Shown: positions 29,136 to 38,864 of the stretch, in pieces
Layout: each line of letters opens with the position of its first letter
Position numbering within the stretch: the first letter of the stretch is position 1
DNA from: Gimesia benthica
Lineage (GTDB): Bacteria > Planctomycetota > Planctomycetia > Planctomycetales > Planctomycetaceae
DNA: 64,000 nt
Reading direction: 5' to 3'
Assembly: GCF_009720525.1 (NCBI RefSeq)
Contig: NZ_CP043930.1
Coordinates: forward strand, 2,267,501-2,331,500
Program-made: the position numbers and the translations under genes
Notes under the pieces: generated by a model
Databases searched by the model: none
Seen by the model: only the letters and a program-made list of their open reading frames with translations
What the model was told of the DNA's origin: nothing

Positions 29136-30635
29136 ATGAATCCCCCACAAATGCCACCCGTAAAACGAACAATTCGTTTCCAGCTTCTGCTGGTCGTGAA
29201 CATGGTTCTGGGGATATTTGTGGTCGTTTTTCTGCTCTTCTCCTACCAGCGCGATCTCGCAGCCCGCCTGAATGACAAACGCATCGCTCTCGAAGAAGAA
29301 GCTGCCACCATCCTCCCCACCATTCTGGAAATGCAGCAGGAAGAACGAACCGAAATTCAGAAATATATCAATACCATCCATCGCCAGATGCAGGAGATCC
29401 ATGCTCCGGAACACCACATCTTAATTACATTTGATAAACGGGAACGACCTGCCATCTCCGACGTAGGTCAATCTGAGGAACTGATCACAGCCATCCGCCA
29501 GGCAGCCCGTTCTCCCGGCAAACTAACCCACTTCCATAATTCCGAGATTGTGGTCGGAACATTCCAGGAAGGAGGTATCACGGTCTCCGTCTCTGAAACC
29601 GTAGACAATCTGTACGGCGATGTCTTATCAGAAGTGCTGAACCGCCTCACCGGCTTCATCGTGCTCGCCTTCATCACAGGAATCATGATCAACCTGGCCC
29701 TGACCTACATTGTCACCCGTCCCCTCGATCAGTTAATGCAAACCGTCCAGCTGATTGGACAGGGCGAACTCGGAACGCAGTCGGAAACCTTCCACAGTAT
29801 GGAGCTCAATTATCTGACGCATGAAATCAATGCGATGAGTACCTCGCTCGCTGCAGTCGAGAAAGTGCGACAACGCCAGATGAATAAAGCCCGTATGATC
29901 CAGGAAAATCTGCATCCCCAAAAAATCAATGTGCCAGGCCTGGATGTTGCAACCATCTACCACCCCGCTGACGAAGTTGGGGGTGACTATTATGATGTTT
30001 TGCAACTCGAAGATGGTGCCTGGCTGGTCTGTGTCGCAGATATTACCGGTCATGGAATCTCAGCCGCCATGAGCGCCGCTGTACTGAAGACCCTGCTCAT
30101 CCAGGCCTGCGAACATTCCAGTTGCCCGGCAGAAATCATGGAATTCATAAACCGTCGCTTTACTGTCATCAGTCCCGTGGGCGAATTCGTTTCTATGCAG
30201 TTGATTTCAATCCATCCTGAGACTCATGTCATTGAATACGCCAGTGCAGGACATGAACCGGCCTGCATACTCAGATCGACAGGAGAAATTTCCGAGTCTG
30301 AAACGACCGGGCTGCTGGTCGGGATTGAGCAGGAGACGTCCTGGAATACAAACTGCCTCCAACTGAATCAGGGAGACCGCCTGCTGATGCTCACTGACGG
30401 CGTCTCCGAAACCCACAGCCCCGCAGGGGAAATGTTTGGTCGCAAACGTTTGACCGCCTTGCTGCAGGAATGCCAGCACCTGTCAGTCAGTGAAACGGCT
30501 GAGCAGATCCGCTCAACGCTTTCCCGGTTTCGGGCAGGTGGCGCTCAACAGGATGACATCACTCTCCTGCTTGTGGAGATGAGAGCCCCCTGTTCCGGTT
30601 CCACCACACCTGCTCCTGAAGCGGATCACCAATGA
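29136..30635 (+). CDS. Membrane SpoIIE/RsbU-type serine phosphatase with HAMP domain
   Basis: 499 residues. Layout: TM1 (about 15-37), an exported sensor region (40-160), TM2 (about 170-195), HAMP linker (TRPLDQLMQTVQLIGQGELG), a short coiled coil, then a PPM-type phosphatase domain (about 265-485). The domain shows the metal-binding motifs GGDYYDV and VADITGHGISAAMSAA, LMLTDGVSE and QQDDITLLLVEM. Family members dephosphorylate anti-anti-sigma factors in partner-switching systems. No STAS or anti-sigma kinase gene is next to it. Its last four bases overlap the small gene at 30632. Confidence 0.92.
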   Translation: MNPPQMPPVKRTIRFQLLLVVNMVLGIFVVVFLLFSYQRDLAARLNDKRIALEEEAATILPTILEMQQEERTEIQKYINTIHRQMQEIHAPEHHILITFDKRERPAISDVGQSEELITAIRQAARSPGKLTHFHNSEIVVGTFQEGGITVSVSETVDNLYGDVLSEVLNRLTGFIVLAFITGIMINLALTYIVTRPLDQLMQTVQLIGQGELGTQSETFHSMELNYLTHEINAMSTSLAAVEKVRQRQMNKARMIQENLHPQKINVPGLDVATIYHPADEVGGDYYDVLQLEDGAWLVCVADITGHGISAAMSAAVLKTLLIQACEHSSCPAEIMEFINRRFTVISPVGEFVSMQLISIHPETHVIEYASAGHEPACILRSTGEISESETTGLLVGIEQETSWNTNCLQLNQGDRLLMLTDGVSETHSPAGEMFGRKRLTALLQECQHLSVSETAEQIRSTLSRFRAGGAQQDDITLLLVEMRAPCSGSTTPAPEADHQ

Positions 30636-30889
30636 CACTTTCACACTTCAAGGCAATTCTGATCCGACAGTCAAACCACCATTTCTGGTACCAGTTTTTT
30701 CCGGATATTATTAACGCAGGGGACCTCTCAGGAGAATTCTGCTATCGTGCTGATCAGGAACAAGTTGAGATCACCCATCCGGTGGAACAAACTCAGGCAC
30801 AGATCGCTCTGGCCGGACTGACCAGCAAGCTCAAACGGGAAATAAAAAAGACGGGAACCGCCCCAGAAGTCATCACACTCATCTCCTGA
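30632..30889 (+). CDS. Small hypothetical protein overlapping the phosphatase gene
   Basis: 85 residues; the ATG overlaps the phosphatase stop in the ATGA arrangement, a sign of translational coupling. The sequence has no recognised domain; the N-terminal half is aromatic-rich (HHFWYQFFPDII), the C-terminal half basic and helical (LTSKLKREIKKTG). It might modulate the phosphatase or its target. It may also be a chance frame. Confidence 0.45.
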   Translation: MTLSHFKAILIRQSNHHFWYQFFPDIINAGDLSGEFCYRADQEQVEITHPVEQTQAQIALAGLTSKLKREIKKTGTAPEVITLIS

Positions 30890-31065
30890 CAGCCGTCGAA
30901 TAAATCGCCATCCAGGTCGACCATACCGACACATCACCTGCAGCTCGCCCTTTCAAAGCTGCGAAATATACCAGAATCAACGACAAGTTGGTTTGGCACA
31001 ACTGTTGCGACAGTGAAATCCCTCAAGCTGACTGATGACCATTTAAATGAGGGGGAACAGATTTC

Positions 31066-31986
31066 GTGGCCCGATTGTCCACCAGAAAACCACGTTTCGG
31101 CTTCACGCTGATTGAACTGCTAGTTGTCATCGCCATCATCGCGATTTTGATCGCGCTTTTACTCCCAGCCGTACAACAGGCTCGTGAAGCTGCGCGGCGG
31201 ATGAGTTGTAAGAATAATCTCAAACAGATTGCCCTCGCGACACACAACTACGAATCCGCATTCAGAGTTCTTCCCCCGCGCAGAATTCTTTCATCAGGAA
31301 ACCGCCGCGGATGGGGTCCTTCAATCCTCCCCTATCTCGATCAGGCAAATCTGCAGGGACGATATGATTTCAACAAGAATTTTTACGACCCCGAAAACGC
31401 AGATAATATTAAAGTCCCCCTCAAAGTTTTCATGTGCCCTTCTGCTCCCGGACCGCGACCAATCACCGTTCTCGTCAGTGGTGTTTCATCGGAGGGCATT
31501 GCAGGAGACTACTTCGGCCCAAACAGCTTTCGCTCCAATCTGTATGGAGTCTCAAGCTTGAGCGGAAACAACCAGATCACAGCCATGGACGATCTGCCCC
31601 GCACTCGCAAGTTCCGGGATATCACAGATGGAACGACGAATACCATGTTGATTACCGAACAGGCGGGCCGTCCCGACTATTATATTCGTGGAATTAAACA
31701 ACCATCGAACGCTGGTTTGAGTCAGGCAACCAGCTGGGGATCCTGGCCGTCTTATCAAGTGTTTCAGGTCCAGGTCTTCGGCAGTGATGCCGTAACCCGC
31801 GATGGCCCTGGAGGCACGTGTTCCATCAACTGTAATAACAGTCAGGGAATCTACAGTTTCCATACTGGCGGCGCTCAAGCTTCTTTCGCGGATGGTTCGG
31901 TTCATATGCTCTCGGAATCGATTGATGCCAACATCCTCTTTGCCCTGATCACGATCAATGGCGGGGAAGTCATTGGAGAATTCTGA
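31066..31986 (+). CDS. DUF1559 prepilin-like protein
   Basis: 306 residues starting at GTG 31066 with a GAGGGGG tract upstream. The N-terminus has the prepilin motif [20 protein letters not shown], with the Gly before the cleavage site missing its usual exact context, and the DUF1559 signature [22 protein letters not shown]. The C-terminus has the H-X9-DG motif ([17 protein letters not shown]). Family proteins are abundant in planctomycetes and are thought to be exported by a type II/IV-pilus-like route. It is the first gene of a five-gene run of planctomycete-specific families. Confidence 0.93.
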   Translation: MARLSTRKPRFGFTLIELLVVIAIIAILIALLLPAVQQAREAARRMSCKNNLKQIALATHNYESAFRVLPPRRILSSGNRRGWGPSILPYLDQANLQGRYDFNKNFYDPENADNIKVPLKVFMCPSAPGPRPITVLVSGVSSEGIAGDYFGPNSFRSNLYGVSSLSGNNQITAMDDLPRTRKFRDITDGTTNTMLITEQAGRPDYYIRGIKQPSNAGLSQATSWGSWPSYQVFQVQVFGSDAVTRDGPGGTCSINCNNSQGIYSFHTGGAQASFADGSVHMLSESIDANILFALITINGGEVIGEF

Positions 31987-32026
31987 GACAGACTAGTACG
32001 CTCCTTTTAATTATGAGAGAACGACT

Positions 32027-32995
32027 ATGCGAGAGTGGTTTACCCCTCTGGAAGTCATTATTACGACCCTTTGTGTCGCACTCCTGACTATCATTCTACT
32101 GCCCGGCATGCTCGTCGCCCGGGATACCGCACGGGAACAATCCTGTCAGGACAGCCTGCGTCAGTTGGGAACGGCTTTCCTTGAGTACGAAAAAGTCCAT
32201 GGCGGCCTGCCTCCCCGTCGCTCCGGATTCAATGACGGCAATGCTTACGGCGGCTGGGGTGGTTTCATCCTGCCGCACCTCTTGACAGACGACCAGGCGA
32301 CCGCCTACGACACGCGATTTGATTTCTTTGATCCCCGCAATAAACAGATTGTCGAAACGCAACTATCGGTCTTCCTCTGCCCCGCCAGTCTCGCAGAGCG
32401 ATTCGTACAGATTCAGTCACAGGCCTCAACCAAGTCGCTCAACCCGAACAAGGAAACTGTCTATACCTGCAAAGCCGCAGCCGTCGATTTCATCACGTCG
32501 AATGGCGTGCAGATGGCCCGAAGCGGTTACGGTATCAACGCGATGGGCAAAGACGGGCGTATCGGCAACCAGCGTCAGCCCATGACCGACAACCAGGATC
32601 TTCCCCTTTCAAAAGTAACTGACGGGCTTTCGAACACACTCCTGTTGATCGAACAGGCGGGACGTCCAGCGGCCTGGTACAACCGGAAGAAACAACCCGG
32701 AGATGGACAGTTCGGCATGAGTCCTAACGCACGCGGTGCCTGGGCCGGCTGGGGATCGATTTCCTTTGGTGCAGTCAACCCGGAAACCGGACAACGCCCC
32801 CCGAGAGGTGACAGCACCGATTGCAGCGTCAACTGCAACAACTGGCTGGGGATCTACGGTTTTCACAATGAAGGCGGTAATGTTTTATTTTGCGACGGCA
32901 GCGTGCGACTCATCGGAAAAAAACTCGATCCACTCACCTTCGCTTACCTCACCATTCGAGATGACGGGCACCTGATTCAACATGACGACTTTTAA
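32027..32995 (+). CDS. Divergent DUF1559-like protein with altered prepilin motif
   Basis: 322 residues. It keeps the family middle (ARDTAREQSCQDSLRQLG, then GLPPRRSG) and the H-X9-DG ending (HNEGGNVLFCDGSVRLI). The N-terminus reads EWFTPLEVIITTLCVALLTI instead of [17 protein letters not shown]: Glu is kept, the Gly before Phe is a Trp. It may be processed differently or stay membrane-anchored. Its 3' end overlaps the DUF1549 gene by 14 bp. Paralog of the gene 40 bp upstream. Confidence 0.88.
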   Translation: MREWFTPLEVIITTLCVALLTIILLPGMLVARDTAREQSCQDSLRQLGTAFLEYEKVHGGLPPRRSGFNDGNAYGGWGGFILPHLLTDDQATAYDTRFDFFDPRNKQIVETQLSVFLCPASLAERFVQIQSQASTKSLNPNKETVYTCKAAAVDFITSNGVQMARSGYGINAMGKDGRIGNQRQPMTDNQDLPLSKVTDGLSNTLLLIEQAGRPAAWYNRKKQPGDGQFGMSPNARGAWAGWGSISFGAVNPETGQRPPRGDSTDCSVNCNNWLGIYGFHNEGGNVLFCDGSVRLIGKKLDPLTFAYLTIRDDGHLIQHDDF

Positions 32996-34640
32996 ATCTA
33001 AGCCACTTTCTCATTCGCCGGGGATTCCGTGTCCACGCACGCTGTTTTCAGTGCAGAGAATAATAGGGACCAGCCTGTTTTTCCTGGTCGCCACGCTCGC
33101 TTTTGCTCCTACCGGCTTCGCCAAAGAAATCACACCGAGATCAATTTCCCGTCTGATCGACGAACGTCTGGGAACCGAAAACCAGACCCAACTGCAGTTC
33201 GCCACGGATGCTGAGTTTCTGCGGCGGGTCTCCCTCGATCTGGGTGGGCGAATCCCCACGATTGTTGAGGTCTATGACTACCTGGAAAACACTTCCGAAT
33301 CACGTCGCAGTGAAGCAATCACGCGGCTGATGAACTCGGGCGTCTATTACCGTAATATGGCGACTTTCTGGCGTCGTTCCTGGGTGCCTCAGGCTGATAC
33401 CCCTGAATTTGATTCCGTTACCGGCAATTTTGAACGCTGGCTCATGCACCGGTTGCAACAAAAGACGCCTTATGACGAACTCGTCACGGAAATTCTAACC
33501 TTAGACCAGGCCGCTATTGTCCCCGAGAGCACCACTCCCGTCGGATTTTACGATGCCAATCTTGCAAAACCGGAAAATCTCGCTGCCAGCTCCACTCGCG
33601 CATTCCTGGGTATTAATCTGGACTGTGCACAGTGTCACGACCATCCCTTTTCCCGCTGGACTCGCGAGCAGTTCTGGCAGACGGCTGCATTCTTCGCGCC
33701 CCCGGTAATGGGCAAAGGAGATCGGCCACAGCCCCCTGAAGTCCAGATACCAGATACCAAACTCGCTTATAAACCAGCCCTGCTCTCCAAAACGAAAATT
33801 CAATGGCCGCAGCAGCTCGACTCCGTTTCCCTGAGACTGGTGCTGGTTGACTGGATGAAAACCAACCAGGAACAGTTGCTGGCGAAAAATGCCGTCAATC
33901 GGCTCTGGGCTCACTTCTTCGGTGAAGCCATCATTGAACCGATGGATGACCTCAGTCGCGATGAATTCCAGTCAGGTCCCCATGCTCAACTATTGAATGA
34001 ACTTTCTCAGACCTTCATCGACAGTGGCTACGATCTGCAGACGCTGGTGGAAGGTATCGTCGGCTCCAATGCGTATCGGTTGTCATCGTCGCCACAAAGT
34101 ATCACTGATGCGAAGGGCGATATACAGAAACAGAATCCCGCTACGGAAAACGACTCCAAAGCAGACAGCGTCGCATCCTTCCACATCACAAAAGCAACCG
34201 TACGTGGTCTTACCGGAGAGCAGATCTACGATAGCCTGCAGACCGCAGCCGGCCTTGCCCCGGAAAGGAACGATGTTCGAGGCAGTAATGATCGAAGTCA
34301 GCGAGAAGAATTTTCAACACAATTTTACATCGAACGTGCACACAGCGCCGAACGTTCGATTGCACAGTCACTGACCCTCATGAACGGCGGATTCATCAAC
34401 GAACTGACTGCTCCCGAGGGGAATCGGGTGCTCGTTTCTCTGGTGAGCTCCCCCTTTATGACTCCTGCAGAGCAGATTGACACCGTATTTATTGCCGTGC
34501 TGGGACGACATGCACAACCAGCCGAACTACAGGCTGTGCAACGCAGTTTCAAATCTCATCCAGACACTTCCCACTCACAGCACCTGGGAAACCTGTTCTG
34601 GGCACTGATTAATTCGTCTGAGTTCAACACCAACCATTAA
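32982..34640 (+). CDS. DUF1549/DUF1553 domain protein
   Basis: 552 residues with a signal segment (LFFLVATLAFAPTGFA). The DUF1549 part has ATDAEFLRRVSLDLGGRIPT and the motif NLDCAQCHDHPFSRW, a CXXCH at Cys215-His219 that is conserved in the family. The DUF1553 part follows (KNAVNRLWAHFFGEAIIEP ... LNELSQTFIDSGYDLQTLV). Proteins of this kind occur in dozens of copies in planctomycetes, usually next to DUF1501. Many have an extra N-terminal cytochrome domain; this one does not. Biochemical role unknown. Confidence 0.95.
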   Translation: MTTFKSKPLSHSPGIPCPRTLFSVQRIIGTSLFFLVATLAFAPTGFAKEITPRSISRLIDERLGTENQTQLQFATDAEFLRRVSLDLGGRIPTIVEVYDYLENTSESRRSEAITRLMNSGVYYRNMATFWRRSWVPQADTPEFDSVTGNFERWLMHRLQQKTPYDELVTEILTLDQAAIVPESTTPVGFYDANLAKPENLAASSTRAFLGINLDCAQCHDHPFSRWTREQFWQTAAFFAPPVMGKGDRPQPPEVQIPDTKLAYKPALLSKTKIQWPQQLDSVSLRLVLVDWMKTNQEQLLAKNAVNRLWAHFFGEAIIEPMDDLSRDEFQSGPHAQLLNELSQTFIDSGYDLQTLVEGIVGSNAYRLSSSPQSITDAKGDIQKQNPATENDSKADSVASFHITKATVRGLTGEQIYDSLQTAAGLAPERNDVRGSNDRSQREEFSTQFYIERAHSAERSIAQSLTLMNGGFINELTAPEGNRVLVSLVSSPFMTPAEQIDTVFIAVLGRHAQPAELQAVQRSFKSHPDTSHSQHLGNLFWALINSSEFNTNH

Positions 34641-34657
34641 GACAAGCGAAGTTTCCT

Positions 34658-35935
34658 ATGGTCAACCACCCATTTTTACGACGGACCGCTTTAAAAAACA
34701 TGGCCCTCGGAGTCACTGCCTGGTCGACTTCCAGCTGGCTCCCCGCCCTGGCCGATGTGGCGTCTGCCACAGGGAAAAAACCCAAATCAGTGATTCTGAT
34801 CTGGCTGAACGGCGGCCCTGCCACAATTGACCTCTGGGATCTCAAACCCGGAAACCAGAACGGCGGCCCCTTCCGGAAAATTGATACGAAAGTCCCCGGA
34901 ATGCAGATCAGCGAGCATCTCCCGGGACTGGCTGCCCAGGCAGCAGACTTCTCCCTGATTCGTTCCATGTCAACACGGGAAGGGGATCACTCCCGTGCCC
35001 GCTTTGTTTCGATGACGGGCTACACACCTCAGGGCGCGATCAAGTTTCCAGCGTTCGGCTCTCTGGTGGCTCATGAATTCAATGTCGAAAATGATATACC
35101 CGCTTATGTGCATATTGGAGGACGACCGGCTATCAGTGGCGGCGGATTTCTTGGTCCGCAGTTCGCCCCCTTTGTCGTCGGTGGACGCAGTCGTCGCAGA
35201 GGCCCCGACAATGTAGATCTGAAGGTCGCGGACCTCGCCCCGGTCTCTCCAGACCAGCAGGCAGAACGGTTGCAACTGCAATCCGAACTGGGCTCCCTGT
35301 CTACCATGCCCACTTCCGTAGTCACAGATGCACTCAACTCTGCCCGCGACCGGGCCCTGCGACTCATGAATCCCCAGGCTGCTTCTGTATTCAACCTGGA
35401 AGAAGAACAGGCGTCAGTCCGTGAAGCCTACGGCCCCGGTTCATTTGGGCAGGGCTGCCTGATGGCTCGCAGGCTCGTGCAACGGGGCGTCAGCTTTGTG
35501 GAAGTATCCCTTAACGGCTGGGACACGCATTCGAATAACTTTGAACGCGTCAAGGAACTGTCGCAACAACTGGATCGTGGCTGTGCCTCACTCCTCAACG
35601 ATCTCCGCGAGCGGGGGCTTTTGAAAGATACGCTGGTTGTCTGCCAGGGTGAATTTGGTCGCACCCCGCGCATCAACGGACAGGATGGGCGGGACCACTG
35701 GCCAGCTTCCTGGGCCATGATGCTGGCCGGTGCCGGCATTCGAGGCGGTCAGGTGATTGGAGAGACCAGCGATGATGGCGCTGAAATCAAATCGAAACCC
35801 ACCCGCACCGCAGACCTCATGGCCACCATTTTCCGAGGTGTAGGTCTCGATCCCCGTAAACAGAATATGTCCAACGTCGGACGCCCGATCCGACTGGCAG
35901 ATCCAGATGGCACTCCCCTTGAGGAATTACTATGA
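34658..35935 (+). CDS. DUF1501 domain protein (sulfatase-like fold family)
   Basis: 425 residues. The N-terminus carries RRTALKNMALG and a hydrophobic stretch, resembling a Tat signal. Family motifs: LIWLNGGPATIDLWDLKPG, SLIRSMSTREGDHSRA, SLNGWDTHSNN and CQGEFGRTPRINGQDGRDHW. DUF1501 proteins are related to the alkaline phosphatase/sulfatase fold and are the standard genetic partner of DUF1549/1553, here 17 bp downstream. Substrate unknown. The stop overlaps the start of the EF-hand gene in the ATGA pattern. Confidence 0.95.
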   Translation: MVNHPFLRRTALKNMALGVTAWSTSSWLPALADVASATGKKPKSVILIWLNGGPATIDLWDLKPGNQNGGPFRKIDTKVPGMQISEHLPGLAAQAADFSLIRSMSTREGDHSRARFVSMTGYTPQGAIKFPAFGSLVAHEFNVENDIPAYVHIGGRPAISGGGFLGPQFAPFVVGGRSRRRGPDNVDLKVADLAPVSPDQQAERLQLQSELGSLSTMPTSVVTDALNSARDRALRLMNPQAASVFNLEEEQASVREAYGPGSFGQGCLMARRLVQRGVSFVEVSLNGWDTHSNNFERVKELSQQLDRGCASLLNDLRERGLLKDTLVVCQGEFGRTPRINGQDGRDHWPASWAMMLAGAGIRGGQVIGETSDDGAEIKSKPTRTADLMATIFRGVGLDPRKQNMSNVGRPIRLADPDGTPLEELL

Positions 35936-37293
35936 GAACCGCATTGATCCTCACATTCGCTCTCTGGTCAGCCGGAATTGAACTTCAGGCGGGACAGACG
36001 CAACCGAAGCAGGCCACCACTGTTCTGAAACTGCAGGGAGCTGGTCAACCTAGTACGATTGAGATTCCGGTCACGATTGATGGGCAACCTTTCGATGTCT
36101 ACTGGTCCGGGACCTTTGATGCCATTTTTGATTTTGCTGACAGCAACCAGGATGGAGTGCTCACTGAAAACGAAATCAAACTGGTCCCCTCCGCCCGCGC
36201 CGTCCGTCTCTCACTGGGCAATGCTTTCACGCCCCCCGTCGCCGCGATTACATCGCTGAGTGAAATCGTAAACGATTCTTCTCAGAAATGTACGAAGACA
36301 CAACTTCGAAACTATTATCTACGCCATGGTGCGGGGCAACTTCAGATCGGCACAGGTACTCTGCCACATACCTCAGCTTTGACGCGGGCCCTGGTACAAG
36401 CTCTCGACACGGATCAAGACCACCAGATTTCCGAAGTGGAGCTCCAACGGGCAGAGACGGTTCTCCGCAGACTTGATACGAACGATGATGAGCTCATCGG
36501 CGTCGGTGAACTGATCCCGAATGCCACCTATCCCGGCAGTTGGGCCGCACATACTCTCAAGGCAGAACAGGAAGTCTCCCTGACACCAACAGGTAAATCC
36601 GATCTGACCCTGAGCCGACAGAACTCACAAGCTGAAGTCAAACCGGAGAATCATTCGGCCTGGCAGCTCTCTGTGACCGACCACATCTCCGACCAGCCAC
36701 TAAACTTTACAACCCCCAAAATACGTTTTGAAAGCTGGAGCATCCCCGGGCCCCTCAACGAACTTTTTTCTCAATTGCGTGAGGAAATTGCTAACGCAGA
36801 TCCCGATCCACCACAAGCCGAACCAGAACAACGCTCACGAAATCGGCGTCCCTCGCGCGCCTGGCTGACTCCCCTGGGAGACCGGAACGGGAACGGCGTA
36901 CTCTCGCAGGATGAAATTGATCAATGGCTGCAGCTACAACAGCGACTGATCCACGGTCAGTTGCTGATCAGCATTTACTCTGGCGGAGGGTTGTTTGAAC
37001 TGCTGGATAAGAACCACGATGCGGGACTTTCCATTCGCGAACTGAGGAACATCTGGCAGAATCTTAAAGCGGCGGGATGTACTACCGGCAGCCACGTGAA
37101 TCTTCAGCAGGTCCCGCATGTCGTACTATTCGTGGTCAGTCAGGGATACCCGGATCAAGTGGGAAAGACGACGACCTCCGATGTAGAATGGTTCAACCTG
37201 ATGGACCGCAACCGGGACGGCGACATTTCACGCCGTGAATTCACAGGTCCCCAGCCGCCTTCGACCGTCTCGATCAGGATCATGACAGCCTGA
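35932..37293 (+). CDS. Exported protein with six EF-hand motifs
   Basis: 453 residues, start overlapping the DUF1501 stop by 4 bp. A signal peptide (ALILTFALWSAGIELQA) is followed by six EF-hand loops, near residues 70 (DSNQDGVLTENE), 158 (DTDQDHQISEVE), 181 (DTNDDELIGVGE), 317 (DRNGNGVLSQDE), 358 (DKNHDAGLSIRE) and 423 (DRNRDGDISRRE). The paired arrangement suggests three EF-hand pairs binding calcium outside the cytoplasm. Coupling to DUF1549/DUF1501 suggests a calcium-dependent role in that complex. The second half between pairs has no recognised domain. Confidence 0.92.
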   Translation: MRTALILTFALWSAGIELQAGQTQPKQATTVLKLQGAGQPSTIEIPVTIDGQPFDVYWSGTFDAIFDFADSNQDGVLTENEIKLVPSARAVRLSLGNAFTPPVAAITSLSEIVNDSSQKCTKTQLRNYYLRHGAGQLQIGTGTLPHTSALTRALVQALDTDQDHQISEVELQRAETVLRRLDTNDDELIGVGELIPNATYPGSWAAHTLKAEQEVSLTPTGKSDLTLSRQNSQAEVKPENHSAWQLSVTDHISDQPLNFTTPKIRFESWSIPGPLNELFSQLREEIANADPDPPQAEPEQRSRNRRPSRAWLTPLGDRNGNGVLSQDEIDQWLQLQQRLIHGQLLISIYSGGGLFELLDKNHDAGLSIRELRNIWQNLKAAGCTTGSHVNLQQVPHVVLFVVSQGYPDQVGKTTTSDVEWFNLMDRNRDGDISRREFTGPQPPSTVSIRIMTA

Positions 37294-37528
37294 TCTCTCC
37301 GCTTGAAGCAGTCAAATCGGATTGAGACCTGATACGGACACGGCACTCATCTACTTCACTTCACCTCCGATCGGGAAATCTTTACGAAATCCCGACCTGC
37401 ACTGGACATCAGGGGGCGACACATAGTTTAATGACCGGCAGTCAGTTTCCGGACTGAAAACCCGCCAAACCCCATGACAACAGGATCTTGATGCGCACCG
37501 TATTATATCCCTGTTTGTGGAGTCCCTC

Positions 37529-38863
37529 GTGTCTGAAGCTATCGTCGCTCAACAGAATCACTGGCCAGCTGCAAGAAAAATATTGTGGGTCATTCTTTTC
37601 CTGTGTGCCCTGGTGGTCTTTGCGCCCGGATATATCGCCGCCCTGAGACCCGCCGATGGCCAGGTCTTCGATTTCTTCAAGGAATGGGCGTCGGTCCAGA
37701 ACCGCCTGACCGGTCAGCCCGTTTATCTGGATCAGGAACTGGCGCTGGAAAAACATCTGAATCTGAAGCTCTCAACTCCGGGTGCCTTTTTTGATCACTA
37801 CAATACACACCCCCCGTCTGCCAACCTGATTGCGGTCCCTTTTGCCTGGCTCAGTTACCAGGAAGCACAGCTGGCCTGGAACCTGACCGCCCTGGGTCTG
37901 CTTGCTCTCTCGCTTTACTGGATCGTAGAGGGACTGAAGATTCAGATGACCTTCTGGACGACTCTGGCCCTGCTCACACTCCTGCTCGCCACCGATCCCC
38001 TGCAGCAGACCCTGATCCAGGGACAACCCAATCTTCTGCTGGGATTGCTCATCGTCGGTGCCTGGAAAAACGGTCGTAGCGGCAAATCGCTCCTGGCAGG
38101 CAGCTGTCTTGGTCTGGCAACAGCAGTCAAAATCTATCCGGCGTACCTGTTTCTCTATTTCCTGGTCCGTCGCGACTTCCGCGCCCTGTTGGGGGGAGCA
38201 CTCTCTCTGGGACTGGTTACTCTTCTCACCGTCGCACTGTTCGGAATCGACGCCTATCGCGATTATCTCTCGGTCGTATTACCTTCTCTCTCAGATGTGA
38301 CGAACAACTGGGGCAATGCTTCGCTGCTGGCATTCTGGGAACGGCTGTTTGAACAGTCCTCTGACAGCGTACTACCAGTTGTCGATTCCCCCGCACTGTT
38401 GAAATTCGCGGTCTGGTCTTCCTGGATCGCAGTGACATCCATCGCCGGACTGGCTGCCTGGCGGACGCGCAACGCGAATTTCGACGACCAGGCCTTCGGG
38501 ATTACGATCGTGGCAATGCTGCTGATGACGCCCACCACCTGGCATCACTACTTCATCATTCTGCTCCTGCCGATCGGACTGTTGCTCACCATGTACACCC
38601 CTTATTCGGGAAAACGCTGGCTGGTCAACCTGCTGATCATCGCCCTGGCCATCAGCCCCCGTCTTGCCTGGGCACTGTTGATCTCACAACAACAGACAGC
38701 GCCGGGATCCGGTGCCACGCCTTGGGAACAGGGAGGCATGGTCGCCCAACCCTGGCAGTCACTAACGGCGCTCTCCTATCAGTGCTATGCCCTGCTGCTC
38801 AGCATCGTCATGCTCTGGCCACTGCCCGAAATCGAAGAAGAGCAGAACAGTCTGGCAGCTTGA
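37529..38863 (+). CDS. Membrane glycosyltransferase, GT87/DUF2029-like
   Basis: 444 residues from the GTG at 37529, which has GGAG 6 nt upstream; an in-frame GTG at 37517 lacks a site. About ten transmembrane helices. The first loop has DFFKEWASVQNRLTGQPVY, matching the acidic-loop pattern of polyprenyl-phosphate-dependent mannosyltransferases of family 87. Later motifs are QGQPNLLLGLLIVGAW and ATAVKIYPAYLFLYFLVRR, also typical. Probably transfers a sugar to a lipid or glycan on the outer face of the cytoplasmic membrane; acceptor unknown. Confidence 0.85.
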   Translation: MSEAIVAQQNHWPAARKILWVILFLCALVVFAPGYIAALRPADGQVFDFFKEWASVQNRLTGQPVYLDQELALEKHLNLKLSTPGAFFDHYNTHPPSANLIAVPFAWLSYQEAQLAWNLTALGLLALSLYWIVEGLKIQMTFWTTLALLTLLLATDPLQQTLIQGQPNLLLGLLIVGAWKNGRSGKSLLAGSCLGLATAVKIYPAYLFLYFLVRRDFRALLGGALSLGLVTLLTVALFGIDAYRDYLSVVLPSLSDVTNNWGNASLLAFWERLFEQSSDSVLPVVDSPALLKFAVWSSWIAVTSIAGLAAWRTRNANFDDQAFGITIVAMLLMTPTTWHHYFIILLLPIGLLLTMYTPYSGKRWLVNLLIIALAISPRLAWALLISQQQTAPGSGATPWEQGGMVAQPWQSLTALSYQCYALLLSIVMLWPLPEIEEEQNSLAA

Positions 38864-38864
38864 A

